NCBI GenBank assembly: GCA_012729815.1
Contig: JAAYCJ010000334.1
Location: 1 to 41,161, forward strand
Origin: Phycisphaerae bacterium
Lineage (GTDB): Bacteria; Planctomycetota; Phycisphaerae; JAAYCJ01
Reading direction: 5' to 3'
Length of the DNA: 41,161 bases
Shown here: piece after piece, positions 34,589 to 41,161 of the stretch
Layout of the letters: every line of letters begins with the position of its first letter
Numbering within the stretch: position 1 is the stretch's first letter
Program-made: the position numbers and the translations under genes
Notes under the pieces: model-generated
What the model was told of the DNA's origin: nothing
What the model saw: the letters and a program-made list of their open reading frames with translations, nothing else
Database searches by the model: none

Positions 34589-36462
34589 CACTGCTCCGTC
34601 TCTCCCGCATGCTCCCCTTCCGGAAAAACCATCGCTTCCGCGAATTCCATCTGAAAGTCCATGTCCACCGACAACTCCACGTGACGCGTCCGCCGCGCCA
34701 GCTCCTCCGCGTGACGCCGGGCGCTCACCGACAGCAGCACCCAACGCGCTCCCGCCAGCGAAACGTTCCCCACGTAGTGAATCCGCCGATGGTCGATCTC
34801 CTGCGGAATCAGCCCGATCCGCTGCGCCTGGTTTCGCCGGATGAAACTCCCGAACCCGCCCGCGATCAGCACCGATTTAAGGTCCGACGCCTTTAATCCC
34901 GCCTGACGCAACAAAATCGAAATCCCCGCCCGAATCGCCCCGCAGCCCAACTGCAGCTCGCGAACGTCCCGCTGCGTCAACGTGATCGCCCGGTGGCTCG
35001 TCCCGATCTCCGGTTCGGCCAGCACAAACTCCGTCCGCCCGTCACCGTCCTGCTGCACCCGACCGGCCAGCGAGGCCGACAGACCCGCCGGCAGCTCATC
35101 CGCCGGCCGCAGACGCCCCTCCGGCGAGACGATCCCCTGACGCAGCAACTCCGCCGCCAGATCGATCAGCCCGCTTCCGCAGACGCCCGTCGGCGCCGCG
35201 TTCCCGATCACGCCCAACTGAACGTCGCCGTCCAGCACCACCTTCTCGATCGCACCGCGAGTCCCGCGCATCCCGCAACTGATCCGCGCCCCCTCAAACG
35301 CCGGACCCGCCGCCGTCGATGCCGCCAGCAACTGCCCGTCGTGCATCAATACGATCTCGCCGTTCGTGCCGATGTCCACCATCAGCACCGGCCCTTCCTG
35401 CGCGTCGATCTGAGTCGCCAGCATGCCCGCCACCGTATCGCCGCCCACGAACCCCCCGATCACCGGAAACACGTACACCGAACCGTGCGGATTGATCGGC
35501 ACCTCCAGATCGCGCGCCGATAGCAGCAGACCGCGGGCGTACGCCGGTGCGAACGGCACCTCGCCCAACTGCGACGGGTCCACCCCGCACAGCAGGTGCT
35601 GCATCGTCGTGTTGCCGGCAAACGCCGCCTCGTAAATGTGCTGCGGATCCACCCCCGACTCCTGGCTCAACGCCTCGATCATCCGGCCCGCCTCCTCGAT
35701 CACCGCCCGCCGCAACTCGTCCAGGCAGTGATGGCACGAAGCCGAATGCTTGATCCGCGACAGCACGTCATCCCCGAAACTCACCTGCGGATTCATCCGC
35801 GACACCGTCGCCACCTCCGCGCCCGATCCCAGATCCAGCAGCGACGCCACCATCGTCGTCGTCCCGATGTCGAACGCGACGCCGAAACACTGCCCCGTCG
35901 TATCGCCCGCCTCGAAATCGACCAACTGACCGTCCGAGAGCACCGCCGTACCCTTGAAACCCTGATCGCGAAGCCGCCGCGGCGCCAACCGCAGCATCGC
36001 CAGCCCAACCTTGAACGGACCCGTCGCACCCTCGAGCCGAAGCAGGTCCGGCACGTCGTCCTCCAACGTCGGCGGCGTCAGCTCCACGTACACCTTGCGA
36101 ATCGGAGGAAGAAGCTCCCGCGGCCCGCCCACCGTCGAACTCCCCAGAATCTGATGGTCGCCGCCGAACAGCGACGCCGACGGAACCTCGATCACCATGT
36201 CCCCTCGCACCCGATTCTGACACGCCAGCCGCCAACCGCCGTCCAGCTCCTTGGCGGAAAAAACCCGCCGATCCGCCTGCGTCGGCGCCTCCGCCCCGCG
36301 TACCACCTGCACGCGGCACTTCCCGCACGTCCCAACCCCGCCGCACGGCGTGTCAACGATCAATCCCGCCCCGGCCGCCGCCTCCAACAAAGTCGTCTCC
36401 GGCAAAACCGACACGCTCCGACCCTGCGGCTGAAATGTCACTCTATGCTGACTGCTCGACAT
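34588..36462 (-). CDS. Ferredoxin-ASKHA (RACo/DUF4445-like) activator
   Basis: This 624-aa protein has an N-terminal [2Fe-2S] ferredoxin domain (C40, C46, C49, C81; DTPCGGVGTCGKC and LACQ), a linker, and an ASKHA ATPase-fold domain (FDIGTTTMVASL, DIGTNGEIVLMHDGQ, GVCGSGLIDLAAELL, LIAGGFGSFI). RACo/RamA-type proteins use ATP to drive electrons onto corrinoid or other low-potential cofactors. The corrinoid partner is not in view. It overlaps ykoF-like by 20 nt and the HydG-like gene by 1 nt, so it is probably an electron-delivery activator for this operon's target. Confidence 0.92.
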   Translation of the reverse strand: MSSSQHRVTFQPQGRSVSVLPETTLLEAAAGAGLIVDTPCGGVGTCGKCRVQVVRGAEAPTQADRRVFSAKELDGGWRLACQNRVRGDMVIEVPSASLFGGDHQILGSSTVGGPRELLPPIRKVYVELTPPTLEDDVPDLLRLEGATGPFKVGLAMLRLAPRRLRDQGFKGTAVLSDGQLVDFEAGDTTGQCFGVAFDIGTTTMVASLLDLGSGAEVATVSRMNPQVSFGDDVLSRIKHSASCHHCLDELRRAVIEEAGRMIEALSQESGVDPQHIYEAAFAGNTTMQHLLCGVDPSQLGEVPFAPAYARGLLLSARDLEVPINPHGSVYVFPVIGGFVGGDTVAGMLATQIDAQEGPVLMVDIGTNGEIVLMHDGQLLAASTAAGPAFEGARISCGMRGTRGAIEKVVLDGDVQLGVIGNAAPTGVCGSGLIDLAAELLRQGIVSPEGRLRPADELPAGLSASLAGRVQQDGDGRTEFVLAEPEIGTSHRAITLTQRDVRELQLGCGAIRAGISILLRQAGLKASDLKSVLIAGGFGSFIRRNQAQRIGLIPQEIDHRRIHYVGNVSLAGARWVLLSVSARRHAEELARRTRHVELSVDMDFQMEFAEAMVFPEGEHAGETEQ

Positions 36463-36727
36463 CGCTGTTTCCTTCCGACGGCCCGATCGACGGGCACGCG
36501 TTTGAAGCCTTCAAAACCAGAACAACCTCGTGGTCATGGGCAACGCCCTTGAACGCGTTGCCGACCGCCGCCAGTACCTCATCCACCCCACCCGCCAGCG
36601 TCGTGCTCATCGCGCCCTCACGCACCGTCAAATCGTCCCCCTTCAGCTCGTCCACGAAACGGCGAATCACCCCGCCCACCGCATCGGTGCGAAGGGGATA
36701 CAGACTCATCTCAGCCTGCACCTTCAT
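36443..36727 (-). CDS. YkoF/MTH1187-like small binding protein
   Basis: The 94-aa product contains VQAEMSLYPLRTDAVGGVIRRF, VREGAMSTTLAGGVDEV and a VVLVLKASNACP strand. These match the ferredoxin-like fold of YkoF and MTH1187-type thiamine/hydroxymethylpyrimidine-binding proteins. ATGA overlap with the methyltransferase gene gives coupled translation. In this operon it could bind a pyrimidine, a thiamine-like or another small intermediate. Beyond the fold I cannot assign a ligand. Confidence 0.7.
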   Translation of the reverse strand: MKVQAEMSLYPLRTDAVGGVIRRFVDELKGDDLTVREGAMSTTLAGGVDEVLAAVGNAFKGVAHDHEVVLVLKASNACPSIGPSEGNSDVEQSA

Positions 36728-37380
36728 CGTCGGACCTCCGCGACAATTAGTGGCCCTTCAAGCCCGTTCCGCGACCGCCGGTCCCGCCCGCAACTGGCCG
36801 ACGCAACCATCCGAACCCCTCCATACGGCGACAACAGCCGTCGCAACTCCGCCGGAGCAAACAGACGACCGAAAACGTACGGCGACTTCCCCTTCGCCAG
36901 CCGACGCCGATTCAACGGCGATAGCCGATTCAATACCCCAACCACCAAACTCCCGCCCGGTCGCACGCATCGGGCCATCTCCCGCACCGCCAACGCCGGA
37001 TCGCCCACGAACTCCAGTGTGGCCATCGCCGCCGACACGTCGAACGCCCCGTCCTCAAACGGCAGCGCGCACGCGTCACCAACCTCAAACCGACACCCGC
37101 CAGCCGATCCTCGCGCCACCGCGATCATCTCCGCCGACACGTCCACGCCAACCACCTCGTAACCCATCGACGCAAAAAACGAACACCAATGCCCGGTTCC
37201 GCAGCCGACCTCCAACAGCCGCTGACCGGGCCGCGCCCGCTGCAGCAGATGCCGCACATCCCACTTCTGCACCCGGTCGTACGCTCGACCAGCCGGCGTA
37301 TCGTACCACCGATCGTATTCGCGCGCCAACACGCCAAAATCGAACAACGTTGAGCAAGACCGAGCCTTCATCTCTGGCAT
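36724..37380 (-). CDS. Class I SAM-dependent methyltransferase
   Basis: The 218-aa product has LLEVGCGTGHWCSFFASMGY (SAM-binding motif I), VVGVDVSAEMIAVARG and EFVGDPALAVREMARCVRPGGSLVVGVLN, a UbiE/methyltransferase-11 type. The ATG at 37380 shares its A with the stop of the upstream ATPase (TGATG), so I use that rather than the longer frame to 37422. The target could be a thiol, cofactor or protein; nothing in the sequence tells which. Confidence 0.92.
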   Translation of the reverse strand: MPEMKARSCSTLFDFGVLAREYDRWYDTPAGRAYDRVQKWDVRHLLQRARPGQRLLEVGCGTGHWCSFFASMGYEVVGVDVSAEMIAVARGSAGGCRFEVGDACALPFEDGAFDVSAAMATLEFVGDPALAVREMARCVRPGGSLVVGVLNRLSPLNRRRLAKGKSPYVFGRLFAPAELRRLLSPYGGVRMVASASCGRDRRSRNGLEGPLIVAEVRR

Positions 37381-38294
37381 CACGCCTTCTCGCCGACCAG
37401 CGCATCCTTCACCGCACTCCACACCGCCCGGATATCGGCGGCGCAGCCGTCCTCCTGGTACTCCACCACCGCCTGCCCGGCGATCTGGGCCTGCGTGACC
37501 GCCCGATCGTACCGAACCCAGCCCGCTGACTCAATCCCCCGCTCCCGCGCCGCCCGCTCAATCTCCTCGGCCACCTCCGGGTTCAAATCCCACTTGTTCA
37601 CGCACACCAACGCCGCAACGCCGAAGTGCCGCGTCAAATCCGCCACCCGATTCATGTCGTGCAAACCGCTCAGCGTCGGCTCCGTCACCACCAGCACCAT
37701 ATCCACCCCGCCGATCGACGCGATCACCGGACATCCGATCCCCGGCGACCCGTCGATGATGATCAAATCCCGCTTCCGCTCCTCCGCCACCTCCCGAGCC
37801 TGCTTGCGAACCGTGCTCACCAGCTTGCCCGAATTCTCCTCCGCCACCCCCAGCTTCGCGTGGACCATCGGCCCGAAACGCGTCTCCGATACGTACCACT
37901 CGCCGTTGACCGCCGGACCGAAATCGATCGCCTTCGTCGGACAAAACCACGCACAGACCCCGCAGCCCTCGCACGCCACCGGGTCGATCCGATACGTCCG
38001 ACCGATCACGTCGTTGGCCGGACCGTCAAACTCCACCGCTCCAAACCGGCACAGATCCAGACACTTTCCGCACCCGGCGCACTCCTCCGCGATCACCCGC
38101 GCACGCTTCCCGCCCGAAAACGGCTCGCAACGCCGGACCGTCGGCGACAGCACCAAGTGCAGGTCCGCTGCGTCCACGTCGCAGTCCGCCAGAACCGCTC
38201 CCTCAGCCAACGCCGCGAACGACGCCACCACCGACGTCTTACCCGTCCCGCCCTTGCCGCTGATCACCACCAGTTCCTTCACCTTCGATTCCAT
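37380..38294 (-). CDS. MinD/Mrp-type ATPase with inserted 2[4Fe-4S] ferredoxin
   Basis: The 304-aa protein has the deviant Walker A SGKGGTGKTSV (about 12-21). Two complete 4-Cys clusters follow (C72, C75, C78, C82 and C108, C111, C114, C118). A MinD-like IIIDGSPGIGCPVIASI then VLVVTEPTLSGLHDM follows. Fe-S-containing paralogous ATPase pairs of this kind occur in Desulfovibrio Orp complexes and cofactor-maturation loci. Longer in-frame upstream codons are non-coding, so the start is ATG 38294. Its sister is at 38706-39560. Confidence 0.95.
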   Translation of the reverse strand: MESKVKELVVISGKGGTGKTSVVASFAALAEGAVLADCDVDAADLHLVLSPTVRRCEPFSGGKRARVIAEECAGCGKCLDLCRFGAVEFDGPANDVIGRTYRIDPVACEGCGVCAWFCPTKAIDFGPAVNGEWYVSETRFGPMVHAKLGVAEENSGKLVSTVRKQAREVAEERKRDLIIIDGSPGIGCPVIASIGGVDMVLVVTEPTLSGLHDMNRVADLTRHFGVAALVCVNKWDLNPEVAEEIERAARERGIESAGWVRYDRAVTQAQIAGQAVVEYQEDGCAADIRAVWSAVKDALVGEKA

Positions 38295-38362
38295 CGGCTC
38301 GCTATCCTTCGCACAATGCGTTGTCAAACATCCTGCGCCCGCCTGGACCAACACCTCAGCGG

Positions 38363-38713
38363 CTACAGAAAACCATCGAAAAACTCCTCGCGACACCAGC
38401 ACCAGTAACCCCACGCGCTGTCCCGCTGATGCTTCTCGTCCGTCGTGCCCTCCGACGAAACGCCCACGCGACCCAACTCGTCGCACGCCTCGCCGCGACT
38501 CAAAAAACGATACGCGCAATGAATCAGCCGAAACCGCTCCGCCGCCCCCTTATCCTGAGGATTCGCGTCCGGATGGTGCGCCAGACTCGCCCGCCGATAC
38601 GCCTGACGGATCGCCGCCGCGTCGGCCTCCTCCGAAACACCCAGAACGGCACGCGCCTTCCGCTCACGCTCACGCAACCGCTCGATGTCCGCCTGCCAGT
38701 CCTTCTCAGCCAC
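38363..38713 (-). CDS. Small J-domain (DnaJ-like) protein
   Basis: From GTG 38713, overlapping the ATPase stop by a few bases, the product is 116 aa. KARAVLGVSEEADAAAIRQAYR, then HHPDANPQDKGAAERFRLIHCAYRFL form a J-domain with its HPD motif. A Cys-bearing tail reads WGYWCWCREEF. HscB-type J proteins stimulate Hsp70 in Fe-S cluster assembly. Between two Fe-S ATPases this is probably a dedicated co-chaperone, which is inference. The other frame in track coordinates to 38869 is not used. Confidence 0.85.
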   Translation of the reverse strand: MAEKDWQADIERLRERERKARAVLGVSEEADAAAIRQAYRRASLAHHPDANPQDKGAAERFRLIHCAYRFLSRGEACDELGRVGVSSEGTTDEKHQRDSAWGYWCWCREEFFDGFL

Positions 38714-39560
38714 GACCGACCGTCCTTTCCTCCAGCCGATCCAGCAAGCCCTCGTACAGCCGCCGGTACTCCGGCAACGCGTCGCACACCATCTCCCCGC
38801 GCGAATACGCCTCCGCGATCCGCCGGTCGTCCGGAATCTCAGCCAGGACCTCAATCCCCTCCGCCGCACAGTACACGCTCGTCTGCGCGTCCCCGCTGTC
38901 CGACCGGTTGATCACCACCCCGAACGGCCGCTCCAACGCCCGAACCATCTCCACCGCCAGCTTCAAATCCCACAGACCGAACGGCGTCGGCTCCGTCACC
39001 AGCACCGCGAAATCCGCGTCCCGAATCGTCTCGATCACCGGACACGACGTCCCCGGCGGCGCGTCGAAAATCACCACCTCCGCCGACGGACCCGCCTGCT
39101 TCACCTGCCGAATCAACGGCGGACTCATCGCCTCCCCCACGTTCAGTACGCCGTGCACGAACGCCACCCCGTCCGATCTCCCGATCGCCAACTGACCGAT
39201 CTCCCGATTCCCCGGACTGATCGCGCCCGCCTTGCACACCAGCCAGCATCCGGCGCAGCCGTGGCACAGCTCCGGAAACACCAGCGGCTTGCCGCCCAAA
39301 CACACAATCGCGCTGTACTGGCAGATCTTCGCGCACTGCCCGCACGAAGTGCACCGATCCGCCTCCACCTCGGGAATCTGCCGATGCACCAACCGCGTCT
39401 CCTCGATCGACGGCTTCAAAAAAACGTGCCCGTTCGGCTCCTCCACATCGCAGTCGATATACGCCGCCGATCGGCCGCGAGACGACACCGTCTTCGCCAG
39501 GTTCGTCGCCACCGTCGTCTTGCCCGTCCCGCCTTTTCCGCTCGCAATCGCTATCTTCAT
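38706..39560 (-). CDS. MinD/Mrp-type ATPase with inserted 2[4Fe-4S] ferredoxin (sister)
   Basis: The 284-aa protein starts MKIAIASGKGGTGKTTVATN (deviant Walker A). Two 4-Cys clusters follow: C70, C73, C76, C80 and C99, C102, C105, C109. FDAPPGTSCPVIETI is the Walker B/switch region. It pairs with the paralogue at 37380-38294. The two probably form a heterodimer that loads or reduces a metallocluster. The ferredoxin gene lies 21 bp upstream. Start ATG 39560. Confidence 0.95.
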   Translation of the reverse strand: MKIAIASGKGGTGKTTVATNLAKTVSSRGRSAAYIDCDVEEPNGHVFLKPSIEETRLVHRQIPEVEADRCTSCGQCAKICQYSAIVCLGGKPLVFPELCHGCAGCWLVCKAGAISPGNREIGQLAIGRSDGVAFVHGVLNVGEAMSPPLIRQVKQAGPSAEVVIFDAPPGTSCPVIETIRDADFAVLVTEPTPFGLWDLKLAVEMVRALERPFGVVINRSDSGDAQTSVYCAAEGIEVLAEIPDDRRIAEAYSRGEMVCDALPEYRRLYEGLLDRLEERTVGRG

Positions 39561-39581
39561 CCCTGCCTTCCATTCAACGCG

Positions 39582-39755
39582 CTACGGCACGCAAATCGCC
39601 TCGTTCGGACACTCATCCACGCACACCGCGCAGCCGGTGCACCGCTCGGCGTCCACCGTCGCCAAACCACCCTCGATGCGGATCGCCTCACGCGGGCATG
39701 CCTCCACGCAAATGCCGCATCCGCTGCATCGCTCGCCGTCAACCTGAACCGCCAT
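39582..39755 (-). CDS. 2[4Fe-4S] ferredoxin
   Basis: The 57-aa product has two CxxCxxCxxxC motifs, CSGCGICVEACP (Cys10, 13, 16, 20) and CTGCAVCVDECP (Cys39, 42, 45, 49), a clostridial-type electron carrier. AAGGAGAG precedes the ATG by 9 nt. It precedes the Fe-S ATPases and presumably donates low-potential electrons to this system. Confidence 0.96.
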   Translation of the reverse strand: MAVQVDGERCSGCGICVEACPREAIRIEGGLATVDAERCTGCAVCVDECPNEAICVP

Positions 39756-39835
39756 CTGGCGTTCTCTCCTTATAGTATTCTATCCAATCGCCGCTGCGAC
39801 TTCCCCCGCTCCGTCAAACGCGGGCGGTGACGCGG

Positions 39836-40246
39836 TCATAGCGGCGAATCCGGCGTCTCCCGACGCAATCCCAGCATGTCCCGGACCTTCTCCACCAGCA
39901 CCTCGCACGAAACCGGCTTGTCCAGAAACGCATCCACCGGCAGATGCTGCTGGTCGGGAACGAAACGATACGGCGGCTGCTTGACGTCGTGCACCGCACT
40001 GAGCATCAGGATCGGCAGGTCGCGCATCTCGAGCTCCTCCCGAATCCGCCGCGCCGCCTCGAAACCCTCGTACTCGCTGGGCATCAAAACGTCCAGAATC
40101 ACCAGGTCCGCCCCCTCCGACCGAAGCCGCTCCACCCCCTCGTCGGCGTCCGCCGCCTCGCCCACCTCAAATCCCGCCTGCTCCAGCGGAGCCCGGCAGA
40201 TCGTCCGGCAATCCGAATCGTCGTCGATAATCAGTATTCTCGGCAT
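39836..40246 (-). CDS. Stand-alone response-regulator receiver protein
   Basis: The 136-aa protein is a CheY-like receiver with acidic D8-D9, phosphoacceptor D52 (LVILDVLMPS), a switch Ser83, and K110 in FLDKPVS. No output domain follows, so it acts through protein contacts or an orphan kinase elsewhere. It lies between the oxidoreductase and ferredoxin genes, with 80 bp before the latter. A regulatory link to the Fe-S operon is inference. Confidence 0.93.
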   Translation of the reverse strand: MPRILIIDDDSDCRTICRAPLEQAGFEVGEAADADEGVERLRSEGADLVILDVLMPSEYEGFEAARRIREELEMRDLPILMLSAVHDVKQPPYRFVPDQQHLPVDAFLDKPVSCEVLVEKVRDMLGLRRETPDSPL

Positions 40247-40273
40247 GGAATCTCCTCTCCGGGACCAAGCCCG

Positions 40274-41161
40274 TCACGCCATGGCGGCGATCGCCGCCTC
40301 CGCTGCGTTCACAAACTGGTACGCGATCGGCGACGCCGTCAACGCCGGGTGCGTCCCCGTCTGGAACATGGCGATGTCCTCAGCCGTCATCCGACGCTGA
40401 ACGCACGCGCTGATCGTATTGATCACCTCGCCCGCCGCCTTGTCCCCCATCACCTGGCCGCCCAGAATAACCCCCGTCCGCTTCTCGAACACCAGTTTCA
40501 CCTTCATCGCCTGCATGCCCGGCATCCCGCCGGGATGGCGGTTCGGCGCCTCCGCCGTCCCCACCACGTACCGGTACCCGTGCCGCGCCGCCAGGGCCTC
40601 CGTCAACCCCGCCGTCGCGAATGCCGTCTCTCCGATCGCCGTCGACCAGACGCCCACCGTCCCGATATTCTCCCGCCGCGTGCCAAACAGATTCGCCCCC
40701 GCGATCCGCGCCTCCGCCGTCGCGATCGACGCCAGCTTCAGCGGCGACGGGCCGCCGCCGAAAAACGAACTCTTCTCCGCGCAATCGCCGCACGCGTAAA
40801 TCCGCGGGTCGGTCGTCCGCATCGTCCGGTCCACCGCGACCCCGCCCGTCGCGCCCAGCCGAAGCCCAGCGTCCCTCGCCAACCGCACGTCCGCCGTCGC
40901 CCCCGCCCCCACGATCACCGCCTGAGCCGGCAGCACCCGCCCGTCCACCAGCTCAACCCCCTCAACCCGATCCTTGCCCACCACCCGCTTGACCTTCACG
41001 CTCGTCACCGTCGCGATCCCGCGCTCGTGCAGCAACGCCTCCGCCCGGGTGCAGAACTCCTCGTCGTACGCCAGCATCAGACAGTGCGGCAGCATCTCCA
41101 CCACCGTCACTTTCGCCTTCAGACTCTTGCGGCACTCATCGGCGAACTCCACCCCGATAAA
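40274..41161 (-). CDS. FAD/NAD(P)-dependent disulfide-type oxidoreductase (5' end cut)
   Basis: The last 296 codons are seen; the window edge lies within the second dinucleotide-binding strand (FIGVEFADE). KVTVVEMLPHCLMLAYDEEF continues that NAD-binding domain. VDRTMRTTDPRIYACGDCAE is the typical FAD-binding C-terminal motif. The C-terminal domain (LVFEKRTGVILGGQVMGD) is the dimerisation domain of class-I/CoA-disulfide or NADH-oxidase-like enzymes. It starts outside the window, so the active-site Cys is unseen. It could feed electrons to the ferredoxin. Confidence 0.9.
   Translation of the reverse strand, partial: FIGVEFADECRKSLKAKVTVVEMLPHCLMLAYDEEFCTRAEALLHERGIATVTSVKVKRVVGKDRVEGVELVDGRVLPAQAVIVGAGATADVRLARDAGLRLGATGGVAVDRTMRTTDPRIYACGDCAEKSSFFGGGPSPLKLASIATAEARIAGANLFGTRRENIGTVGVWSTAIGETAFATAGLTEALAARHGYRYVVGTAEAPNRHPGGMPGMQAMKVKLVFEKRTGVILGGQVMGDKAAGEVINTISACVQRRMTAEDIAMFQTGTHPALTASPIAYQFVNAAEAAIAAMA

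Noticed and set aside
37495-39830. 566- and 381-codon plus-strand frames opposite the ATPases
   Set aside because: Shadows of the ferredoxin-ATPase genes; Ser/Thr/Pro- or Arg-rich composition.

Overview
The window is high-GC bacterial DNA. One short segment (about 24.69-25.38 kb) is clearly AT-richer. A PEP-CTERM protein, a UROD-like/AraC pair, glycoside-hydrolase-like genes and an oxygen-sensitive Fe-S/radical-SAM operon together suggest an anaerobic, environmental Gram-negative bacterium. A planctomycete (Phycisphaerae-like) or another PVC-type lineage is my best guess, but no rRNA or housekeeping marker is present to prove it.

Region 1 (1-13.5 kb) is a complete type I-C CRISPR-Cas locus. 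An array of 83 identical 32-bp repeats and 82 spacers fills 1-5522 and runs off the left edge. A leader with a good promoter lies at 5523-5766. The minus-strand operon cas3-cas5c-cas8c(cas11c)-cas7c-cas4-cas1-cas2 follows, with its own TATAAT promoter at about 13.47 kb. The array and cas operon are transcribed in the same direction, leftward. Several spacers are related to each other: same-site duplicates, synonymous variants and opposite-strand overlaps. This shows repeated sampling of diverging relatives of the same invaders.

Region 2 (13.5-19.35 kb) is an accessory zone. It holds a truncated ARPP-1-like gene, a GIY-YIG protein, a frameshifted nuclease-like gene, a WYL regulator, an unknown acidic protein, a zinc-ribbon protein and a three-gene phage-flavoured cassette (two paralogous small proteins around a phBC6A51-type HTH protein). 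It ends at a 3' half of a tRNA-Gly(CCC) gene (19303-19346), preceded by five 11-bp repeats. This looks like the end of an integrative element lying to the left, possibly including the CRISPR-Cas locus.

Region 3 (19.35-30.2 kb) contains two lipoproteins, a HemW/HemN-like radical SAM protein, a glycoside-hydrolase-like protein, and an AT-rich sugar O-acetyltransferase inserted in front of the tail of a second, destroyed copy of that hydrolase. It also holds an SGNH hydrolase, a UROD-like protein divergent from an AraC regulator, and a PEP-CTERM protein.

Region 4 (29.9-41.16 kb) is a long minus-strand run of tightly packed or overlapping genes. In transcription order these are an FAD/NAD oxidoreductase (cut by the window edge), a response regulator, a 2[4Fe-4S] ferredoxin, a MinD/Mrp ATPase with ferredoxin insert, a J-domain protein, a second such ATPase, a SAM methyltransferase, a YkoF-like protein, a ferredoxin-ASKHA (RACo-like) activator, a HydG-like radical SAM protein, an unknown 110-aa protein, a Cys/Met-metabolism PLP enzyme, an MBL-fold protein, a Nudix protein and a PNPOx-like protein. 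The HydG-like protein has Gly in place of the middle Cys of the C-terminal cluster motif (C410-x2-G413-x22-C436), so it is probably not a normal hydrogenase maturase. I regard this operon as the best candidate for an undescribed metallocofactor or redox-activation system.
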